From contig DEQI01000069.1 in the NCBI GenBank assembly GCA_002360295.1, positions 4,275-9,421 on the forward strand: a DNA stretch of 5,147 bases, given 5' to 3'. A program made the position numbers and the translations under genes. Numbering within the stretch: the stretch's first letter is position 1; the number at the start of each line of letters is the position of its first letter. Below the pieces are notes generated by a model. That model was not told the DNA's origin. It saw only the letters and a list, made by a program, of their open reading frames with translations, and ran no database searches. This stretch comes from Planococcaceae bacterium UBA3370. GTDB lineage: Bacteria; Bacillota; Bacilli; Bacillales_A; Planococcaceae. Positions 1 through 4,242 of the stretch are shown here, piece by piece.

Positions 1-49
1 TCCAGCGCTTGTCGGAGCTGAACAAGGTCTTGCTCTTTTTATGAAATAA
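1..49 (+). CDS. C-terminal tail of an unidentified upstream gene (partial)
   Basis: Reading from base 2, the frame is open for 15 codons (PALVGAEQGLALFMK) and stops at TAA 47-49. The small-residue and hydrophobic composition is protein-like, and a terminator-like hairpin with a T-run follows directly, as expected at a gene end. The GA-x-x-x-LAL pattern is loosely like the end of ROK or BadF sugar kinases, but 15 residues are too few to assign a family. The gene begins outside the window, and no function is claimed. Confidence 0.45.
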   Translation, partial: PALVGAEQGLALFMK

Positions 50-60
50 AAGGTTTTTTT
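35..60 (+). terminator. Weak intrinsic terminator overlapping the upstream stop codon
   Basis: Bases 35-42 (CTTTTTAT) pair with 46-53 (ATAAAAGG) through eight pairs, one of them G-T, around a three-base loop. Seven T residues follow at 54-60. The stem is almost all A-T, so it is weak, but the position over the stop codon and the T-run suit a terminator of the upstream gene. This would make the aminotransferase gene an independent unit. Confidence 0.4.
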
Positions 61-63
61 GGA

Positions 64-94
64 TTGATATAGAATGTATATTACAAGAGATAAT
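64..94 (+). promoter_or_regulatory. Possible promoter of the aminotransferase gene
   Basis: Two weak options exist. TATATT at 77-82 is a fair -10 box but has only a T-run as -35. TTGATA (64-69) with GATAAT (89-94) has better boxes but a long 19-base spacer, and its transcript would start almost at the ribosome binding site. A promoter is expected here because a terminator precedes it, but the boxes do not settle which one is used. Confidence 0.25.
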
Positions 95-98
95 ACAT

Positions 99-104
99 AG
101 GGGG
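99..104 (+). promoter_or_regulatory. Shine-Dalgarno site that favours the start at 113
   Basis: AGGGGG at 99-104 lies only 2 bases before the ATG at 107 but 8 bases before the in-frame ATG at 113. Normal Bacillales spacing is about 7-10 bases, so the second ATG is the better start. Confidence 0.7.
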
Positions 105-112
105 TCATGTTA

Positions 113-1273
113 ATGAGAAATAAAGAAATGCTATTAATACCTGGACCAACGCCAGTAATGGACGAAATTTACGAGGCATTAGCTAGTGAAACACGTGGTC
201 ATACAGATCCTAGGTTTGTTGCTATTTATAAAGACGCATTGCAGCAAACGCGTGAAATGTTACAAACGGATGGAGAAGTTTATGTAGTAGCAGGTTCAGG
301 TACGCTTGCAATGGAAATGGCGATTGTCAACACAGTAGGCCAAGGGGAACGTTTATTGGTTATTAGCCACGGTTATTTTGGCGATCGATTTACGCCACTT
401 GCCAAGGCATTTGGTATTGAAGTAGATGTACTGCAGTCGGAGTGGGGACAAAGAGTAGACCTTGAATTAATAAAGAATAAGTTGGCAACAGGCTATAAAG
501 CTGTAACAATAACACATGCTGATACATCAACAGGTGTGACGTCGGATTTAGATGCATTAATTCCGCTCATAAAAGAATCAGGTGCGTTAGCCATTATTGA
601 TGGTGTTGTTGCAACAGCGGCAATGAATGAAAATATGAGTAAAGAATACGGACATCCAGATTATAAAATTGATGTTGTCCTAACTGGTTCGCAAAAAGCA
701 ATTGGTGTACCACCTGGGCTAGCTATTGTGGCATTTAGTAAAGCGGCACTAAAAGCACGAGAAGCCTTAACAGTTCATGCGTATTATTGCGATATAAACA
801 ACTGGAGACCAGTTATGGAAAACCCAGCAAACTATTTTGCTACACCACCAGTTAATTTAATTTACGCATATCATGAGGCAATGAAAATAGTGTTAGCAGA
901 AGGAATGACCAAACGTGAAGCACGTCACATGGCGTATGGGAAAGCCATCCGAGCAGCTCTCGCATCTTACGGAATGACAGCACTAGCAAGTGAAGAAATC
1001 GCAGCCCCAACATTAAGCTGTATTTTATATCCTGCAGGTGTAGAAGATTCTATATTTAGAGCATCATTAGCAGCACGTGGATTAATTGTAGCAGGTGCAC
1101 TAGCTCACTTAGCAGGCAAGGCGTTCCGTATTGGACATATGGGGAATACGACGCCAGACATGCTAGAACGTGCTGTCATATTCATTGGTGAGGCATTGCA
1201 AGAGCAAAATAAATCAGTGGATATTCAACAAGCGGTCCATGTATTGAAAGAGCAATTACATGCAACGGTATAG
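113..1273 (+). CDS. PLP-dependent class V aminotransferase (alanine-glyoxylate / serine-pyruvate type)
   Basis: This is a cytoplasmic fold-type I PLP enzyme expected to transfer an amino group from a small amino acid (alanine, serine or aspartate) to an oxo-acid such as glyoxylate or pyruvate. Visible family motifs, numbered from the ATG at 113, are the N-terminal PGPTP (10-14), GSGT phosphate-binding loop (61-64), HADTSTG (135-141), the PLP-site Asp163 in IIDG, the Schiff-base Lys195 in GSQK, PPG (200-202), and FRIGHMG (338-344), whose Arg339 should bind the substrate carboxylate. The 386-residue length is normal for the family. The overall pattern recalls the archaeal broad-specificity aspartate/serine-pyruvate aminotransferases. 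An in-frame ATG at 107 would add two residues but is too close to the Shine-Dalgarno site. The segment after the PLP Asp is GVVATAA rather than the common TVSS type. No neighbouring gene suggests a pathway; the substrate is unknown. PucG-like ureidoglycine-glyoxylate activity is an alternative, but no purine genes are nearby. Confidence 0.9.
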   Translation: MRNKEMLLIPGPTPVMDEIYEALASETRGHTDPRFVAIYKDALQQTREMLQTDGEVYVVAGSGTLAMEMAIVNTVGQGERLLVISHGYFGDRFTPLAKAFGIEVDVLQSEWGQRVDLELIKNKLATGYKAVTITHADTSTGVTSDLDALIPLIKESGALAIIDGVVATAAMNENMSKEYGHPDYKIDVVLTGSQKAIGVPPGLAIVAFSKAALKAREALTVHAYYCDINNWRPVMENPANYFATPPVNLIYAYHEAMKIVLAEGMTKREARHMAYGKAIRAALASYGMTALASEEIAAPTLSCILYPAGVEDSIFRASLAARGLIVAGALAHLAGKAFRIGHMGNTTPDMLERAVIFIGEALQEQNKSVDIQQAVHVLKEQLHATV

Positions 1274-1277
1274 AAAG

Positions 1278-1320
1278 ATTTAAAATGAGCAGCCTGAATA
1301 AAAGGTTGCTCATTTTAAAT
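1278..1320 (+). terminator. Strong intrinsic terminator of the aminotransferase gene
   Basis: The arm 1278-1294 pairs with 1304-1320 over 17 bases with a single G-T wobble, around a 9-base loop. The core is TGAGCAGCC / GGTTGCTCA. The A-rich 5' arm and the TTTT and TTTC runs in and after the 3' arm are typical of terminators, and the hairpin starts five bases after the stop codon. Confidence 0.85.
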
Positions 1321-1466
1321 TTCATTGTAAAAAATACCGTGATAGATAGCGACAGTGCGTATCAGCATACTTGTGAAAGTCCATCGACTATTAAACAATT
1401 TTTGGTGATAAAGATAAATAATTTAAGTAAGTGAAACTTTTCCTTGGTTGTTACGTACTAATTAAT
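1321..1466. other. Gene-free stretch after the aminotransferase terminator
   Basis: No convincing coding region is seen on either strand. The longest + strand reading is 31 codons from a GTG at 1339 and has no ribosome binding site. I see no match to riboswitch or T-box cores that I know. Only small hairpins occur, for example GTAT/ATAC at 1359-1370. Confidence 0.5.
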
Positions 1467-1518
1467 AAGTACTACATCGGGCTATTTATCCTTGCAGGGA
1501 GTCATTGTAGTACTTTTT
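1467..1518 (+). terminator. Second hairpin with T-run (terminator-like, no gene before it)
   Basis: AAGTACTACA (1467-1476) pairs perfectly with TGTAGTACTT (1506-1515), and T residues run on to 1518. The 29-base loop can form a small inner hairpin (TCCT/AGGGA near 1489-1500). An upstream GTACT (1455-1459) can pair with AGTAC (1468-1472), competing with the main stem in the manner of an antiterminator. No gene ends just before it, so it may end a small RNA or be a relic of a lost leader. Confidence 0.55.
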
Positions 1519-1576
1519 CTACTAATCGAGTGGTGAATACGCATCATTTCAATAAATTTCACATGTTATAAACAAG

Positions 1577-1614
1577 AAAAGGAGCCTTCTCAATTGAGAC
1601 GACTTCTTTTTTTT
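1577..1614 (+). terminator. Third intrinsic terminator, overlapping the cstR promoter
   Basis: The outer stem AAAAGGAG (1577-1584) pairs with CTTCTTTT (1603-1610) with one G-T wobble. The inner stem is the perfect 12-base palindrome TCTCAATTGAGA (1588-1599). A small internal loop (CCT/CGA) separates them, and eight T residues run from 1607 to 1614. It would insulate cstR from transcription arriving from the left. Confidence 0.65.
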
Positions 1615-1624
1615 GCTATATAAT
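1594..1624 (+). promoter_or_regulatory. Sigma-A type promoter of cstR
   Basis: TTGAGA at 1594-1599 matches the -35 consensus at five of six bases. After 17 bases comes TATATA (1617-1622), preceded by TG at 1614-1615 in the extended -10 position. An overlapping TATAAT (1619-1624) gives a 19-base spacer instead. Transcription would start near 1629-1632, leaving a leader of about 33 bases. The -35 box lies inside the terminator stem. I see no G-tract pseudo-palindrome of the usual CsoR-family operator kind here, so autoregulation is not visible. Confidence 0.6.
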
Positions 1625-1663
1625 AAAACGAACAATAGATACTTCTGAGAGGAGTTTTAATAG

Positions 1664-1924
1664 ATGCAATATACAGATCCAATGAAAAATCGTGTAAAGC
1701 GAATGGAAGGTCAGCTGCGCGGTATTTTAAAAATGATGGAGGAAGAGAAAGATTGTAAAGACGTCATTACTCAGTTATCAGCTGTACGATCCGCAGTAGA
1801 CCGTACAATTGGCGTTATTGTTAGTACCAATTTATTAGAGTGTGTGCAAAATGCTGAAGGTGATGGTGATAAAATGGATGAAGTCATCAAGCAAGCCGTT
1901 AATTTGGTGGTGAAAAGTAGATAA
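1664..1924 (+). CDS. cstR: CsoR/FrmR-family repressor, CstR type (persulfide sensor)
   Basis: An 86-residue all-helical, DNA-binding protein of the DUF156 (CsoR/RcnR/FrmR/CstR) family, which works as a tetramer that leaves DNA when its cysteines are modified or bind metal. The family core is clear: RVKRMEGQLRGI (10-21), CKDVITQLSAVRSA (31-44) and NLLECV (56-61). The sensing positions are Cys31, Asn56 and Cys60. Copper-sensing CsoR has Cys-His-Cys with the same 25- and 4-residue spacing; here the His is replaced by Asn, as in Staphylococcus aureus CstR, whose Cys31 and Cys60 form interprotomer polysulfide bridges with reactive sulfur species. The KDCKDVITQ and ECV segments and the ending NLVVKSR also agree with my recollection of CstR. 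The Shine-Dalgarno AGGAG (1650-1654) is 9 bases before the ATG. No sulfurtransferase, persulfide dioxygenase or sulfide:quinone reductase gene is adjacent, so it is an orphan here. Family call is firm; the CstR branch is an inference from key residues. Confidence 0.88.
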   Translation: MQYTDPMKNRVKRMEGQLRGILKMMEEEKDCKDVITQLSAVRSAVDRTIGVIVSTNLLECVQNAEGDGDKMDEVIKQAVNLVVKSR

Positions 1925-1929
1925 GCTGG

Positions 1930-2026
1930 GGGGACGTTCTTTATTGAGGTTTATCTTTGATAGTAGCAAAACGTTGGTGGTAAGTTGCTTTTTGAAAAAT
2001 ACTTACGAGCCAAAAATAACGTCCCC
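1930..2026. repeat. 97-bp element with inverted ends (MITE- or REP-like), possibly IS200/RAYT related
   Basis: GGGGACGTT (1930-1938) is exactly inverted at AACGTCCCC (2018-2026); extended to 17 bases the two ends agree at 14 positions. Inside is a second hairpin, GTAAGT (1980-1985) with ACTTAC (2001-2006), flanked by TTGG/CCAA (1974-1977 and 2010-2013), and a small TATC/GATA hairpin (1952-1962). The terminal GGGGACG-type sequence resembles repeats that I recall near REP-associated tyrosine transposases in Firmicutes; this is recollection only. It begins five bases after the cstR stop and may also shape the 3' end of that transcript, but no T-run follows it. No transposase gene is present. Confidence 0.5.
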
Positions 2027-2030
2027 ATGT

Positions 2031-2135
2031 TCATCCCCTTATAAAGTTCCAATCTATAGCTGCATTTACGTGTTGAAATCCATTTCTTCCCTGCATTAAT
2101 GTGTGAATAGTTCCTGTCCAGTTAACAGACCCTTT
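2031..2135 (-). pseudogene. 35-codon coding-like stretch on the minus strand (possible gene remnant)
   Basis: On the minus strand a frame is open from an in-frame TAA just right of 2135 down to TGA at 2031-2033, encoding 34 residues that look protein-like (for example GTIHTLMQGRNGFQHV and NAAIDWNF). The only ATG is at 2096 (21 residues) and lacks a well-placed ribosome binding site. It ends four bases from the inverted-repeat element, so it could be the end of a decayed gene linked to it. I do not recognise the protein, and chance is a real alternative. Confidence 0.2.
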
Positions 2136-2190
2136 CGTTTAATCATAATTATTCAAATGAGTGATATTTTTCCTTTTATTAGGCTAAACT

Positions 2191-2212
2191 ATACATATTA
2201 TAATAAATGTAT
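2191..2212 (+). promoter_or_regulatory. Promoter of the transglutaminase operon with a dyad over the -10 box
   Basis: TATAAT at 2199-2204 is a perfect -10 box. The -35 region 17 bases upstream (TTATTA, 2176-2181) is poor. The inverted repeat ATACAT (2191-2196) / ATGTAT (2207-2212) is centred on the -10 box, as an operator might be. A start near 2211 would give a leader of about 30 bases containing the AGGAGG site at 2223-2228. Confidence 0.45.
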
Positions 2213-2222
2213 GTAGATTAGT

Positions 2223-2228
2223 AGGAGG
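2223..2228 (+). promoter_or_regulatory. Shine-Dalgarno site that decides a TTG start at 2240
   Basis: AGGAGG at 2223-2228 is an ideal site. The in-frame GTG at 2231 is only two bases away and cannot be used efficiently. The TTG at 2240 is 11 bases away, and the protein then begins MRKLIIIG, a natural signal-anchor start. Confidence 0.7.
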
Positions 2229-2239
2229 GAGTGTTTTCG

Positions 2240-3445
2240 TTGAGAAAGTTAATCATCATTGGATTAATACTAGTATTTGCAAAGCCTGTTTATGAGGATG
2301 CGAAGCAGTTTTATCATCAAAATATTGAAATAATTCCTGTTTCCATACGAGAAGATCAACAAATCGCACAAGCTTCACCACTGAAAGCGAAGAATACTGA
2401 GAAACAACTACAATCTACTGTGGATGATGAGCAATCGATGGCAGAAGCATTTTATGCCTATTTTAGTCAATATACCGAGCAATTTGAGCTGCATTATCAA
2501 GGTAATACAGCCGATTTAGAGAAAATAATAGAGCGAGCCATTGCACAAGCTTCCAATCAAGATAGCTATATCGCTGGACATCTTAGTGATCGTTCTATTG
2601 AATATACGTATTCAAAAAAAGAAGCAACCATTCGTGTGACACAAGCCTATTTAACAAATGGGGCACAAGAAAAGGTAGTGGATGAAAAAATAACGACCAT
2701 TTTATCGAATGTGCCTGTCCAAACAATGACTGATTTTGAAAAGGTGAAATTTGCGAATGATTATATCGTTAAAAATACAGTATATAGTGAACAAGCCGAA
2801 ACAAATGTACATAGTGCATATGCGGTAGCCGTAGAAGGGAAAGCAGTATGCCAAGGTTATGCATTATTTATGACGAAGCTGTTACGGGCTATGGATGTAG
2901 AAGTGTTGTATGTTGTAGGCGAAGTTAATACGGGCGGGCATGCATGGAACTTAGTAAAAGTAGATGGACAGTGGTATCATGTCGATACAACATGGAATGA
3001 CCCTGTACCAGATCGAGGACAACATGGGAGCTATGAATATTTGTTAGTACATGATGCCCAAATGAAACAAGATCATACGTGGGTTACTGAAAACTATCCT
3101 GCTGCTACAAGTAAGCGATTTGCCTACATGCATGCTATGCGCGATAGCTATCAAATTGGCGATCTGATTTATTATAGCGATATGAACGACGGTGACCGAT
3201 TACATGTGATGAATAGTAAAACAGGTGAGGATAAGCAACTTTCCGATAGTAGAGCTCTTTACATTACCGGATTAGGCGAGTGGATCTATTTTAGTAATTA
3301 TTCACAAGGTGGTTATTTAACGAAGATTAAACGTGATGGGACAGAGGAACAAATTATTTTGCGTGATACGGTTGAGAACTTGTGGATTGAAGACCAATAT
3401 TTATATTTCAAAACAGAGTCCGGCTATCATAAGACTGCACTTTAA
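2240..3445 (+). CDS. Membrane-anchored transglutaminase-like (cysteine protease fold) protein
   Basis: A 401-residue protein whose N-terminus (MRKLIIIGLILVFA) is a short signal or signal-anchor segment without a lipobox, placing the rest outside the membrane. Numbered from TTG 2240, a polar linker and helical region (about 25-155) precede a transglutaminase-like core (about 160-265). The core has the catalytic triad in order: Cys204 in AVCQGYA, His234 in GGHAWN and Asp249 in VDTTWND. Cys204 is the only cysteine in the protein. After the core, residues about 290-400 form a beta-rich tail with repeated IYYS / IYFS / LYFK strands, resembling the DUF5050 or propeller-like segments found after such domains. 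Bacterial members of this fold act as cross-linking enzymes, peptidases or cell-wall-linked proteins, so the reaction cannot be named. It has its own promoter and is followed after 42 bases by another anchored protein gene with no terminator between, suggesting an operon. A GTG at 2231 would add three residues but sits against the Shine-Dalgarno site. Confidence 0.85.
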   Translation: MRKLIIIGLILVFAKPVYEDAKQFYHQNIEIIPVSIREDQQIAQASPLKAKNTEKQLQSTVDDEQSMAEAFYAYFSQYTEQFELHYQGNTADLEKIIERAIAQASNQDSYIAGHLSDRSIEYTYSKKEATIRVTQAYLTNGAQEKVVDEKITTILSNVPVQTMTDFEKVKFANDYIVKNTVYSEQAETNVHSAYAVAVEGKAVCQGYALFMTKLLRAMDVEVLYVVGEVNTGGHAWNLVKVDGQWYHVDTTWNDPVPDRGQHGSYEYLLVHDAQMKQDHTWVTENYPAATSKRFAYMHAMRDSYQIGDLIYYSDMNDGDRLHVMNSKTGEDKQLSDSRALYITGLGEWIYFSNYSQGGYLTKIKRDGTEEQIILRDTVENLWIEDQYLYFKTESGYHKTAL

Positions 3446-3487
3446 ATGGTCTAGTATACGTCTAATTGAAAAAGGGGGCATGAGCTA

Positions 3488-4177
3488 ATGAGAAGTAGTC
3501 GAAAGTTAAAACATAAAAGCGCGATAAATAGGTGGTTCTATATTGTGATAGCCATTGTACTTCTAAGTATTGCCGTTTTTTTCTTTTATAAAATGCAGTC
3601 TAATCAAGGTAACACGGACCAAGACAATCTAACAAACATTCAGGAGAATAACTCGCTCAGTTTAAAACGTTATTTTATGCCAAGTGGGACGACCGCCTAT
3701 TTTAAAGGCACAGGGAATGAATATGCAAGCTATAAGGAAACAACTACATGGCTTGGAGAAGATTACGTGCAAACAATCATCGAAAACGGCGGGGCTATTG
3801 TAGAAAAAATTTATCGGATCACAACAAGTGAAGTACAGCTTGTTTTGCAGCAGGAAGTAGCGGAACAACCAACTTCAGTTTATACGGAACAAGAGCTCCA
3901 TGCACTTGAATCGATTGCAGTGATGTTGACGCTGCCATTTGAAGAAGGAAAGAAAATGGGGAACCGTCAAATGGTCATACTCCCTACAGAAATTGATACA
4001 GCCTATGGGCACTTCACGGATGTTATGGTTGTGGAAGAGGTACTTGATAATGGAAAAACTCGTTATTTCTATGCACCAGATTACGGAGTAGTTCGTACAG
4101 AATTTTATTATAATAATGAATTGGCCGTCACAAGCGAATTAGCTTCGATTAATGAGCCTTATTTGGAAAATGAATAA
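3488..4177 (+). CDS. Single-pass membrane-anchored protein of unknown function with a beta-rich outer domain
   Basis: A 229-residue protein. A basic N-terminus (RSSRKLKHK, 2-10) and one hydrophobic segment (about 16-34, WFYIVIAIVLLSIAVFFF) predict an inside N-terminus and an outside C-terminal domain. There is no cysteine anywhere, so it is not a lipoprotein and has no disulfides. A polar linker (about 36-58) leads to a beta-rich domain (about 60-225). The passage TAYGHFTDVMVVEE (171-184) followed by RYFYAPDYGVVRTEF (192-206) matches a pattern common in secreted Bacillales proteins, where a strand ending in YYA-x-G-x-G-x-V is preceded by a T-x-x-G-x-F-x-D-V strand. I do not recognise the family more exactly. 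The Shine-Dalgarno AGGGGG (3473-3478) is 9 bases before the ATG. It lies 42 bases after the transglutaminase-like gene and shares its terminator, so the two are probably co-transcribed and act at the same surface. It could be a partner, substrate or modulator; the sequence does not say which. Confidence 0.75.
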   Translation: MRSSRKLKHKSAINRWFYIVIAIVLLSIAVFFFYKMQSNQGNTDQDNLTNIQENNSLSLKRYFMPSGTTAYFKGTGNEYASYKETTTWLGEDYVQTIIENGGAIVEKIYRITTSEVQLVLQQEVAEQPTSVYTEQELHALESIAVMLTLPFEEGKKMGNRQMVILPTEIDTAYGHFTDVMVVEEVLDNGKTRYFYAPDYGVVRTEFYYNNELAVTSELASINEPYLENE

Positions 4178-4179
4178 AA

Positions 4180-4235
4180 AACTAAAGCAGACATACGGTG
4201 GGATGTTTCACTCCACGTATGCTGCTTTTTTAGTT
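4180..4235. terminator. Bidirectional intrinsic terminator between convergent genes
   Basis: AACTAAA (4180-4186), GCAG (4187-4190), CATACG (4192-4197) and TGG (4199-4201) pair with TTTAGTT (4229-4235), CTGC (4222-4225), CGTATG (4216-4221) and CCA (4213-4215). A4191 and G4198 are bulged, and three T residues bulge on the other arm. The T-run at 4226-4231 serves the + strand genes; the A-run at 4176-4181 gives a T-run for the minus-strand kinase gene. Confidence 0.85.
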
Positions 4236-4242
4236 AAGTGTT

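Noticed and set aside
1339..1434. 31-codon frame from GTG in the gap after the aminotransferase
   Set aside because: There is no Shine-Dalgarno site, it lies just after a strong terminator, and no promoter or recognisable motif supports it.
1321..1576. Riboswitch or T-box in the gap before cstR
   Set aside because: I could not find any conserved core such as the T-box motif or common riboswitch signatures, and the hairpins are followed by a separate promoter.
1664..1924. Copper-sensing CsoR as the name of the regulator
   Set aside because: The essential His ligand is replaced by Asn56 while both cysteines remain, which fits CstR.
1928..2026. G-tracts after cstR as a CstR/CsoR operator
   Set aside because: They lie downstream of the gene, the two halves are about 80 bases apart, and no promoter is associated with them.
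3662..3868. 68-residue open frame on the minus strand
   Set aside because: It lies inside the membrane-protein gene on the opposite strand, has no ribosome binding site or family motif, and is a shadow frame.
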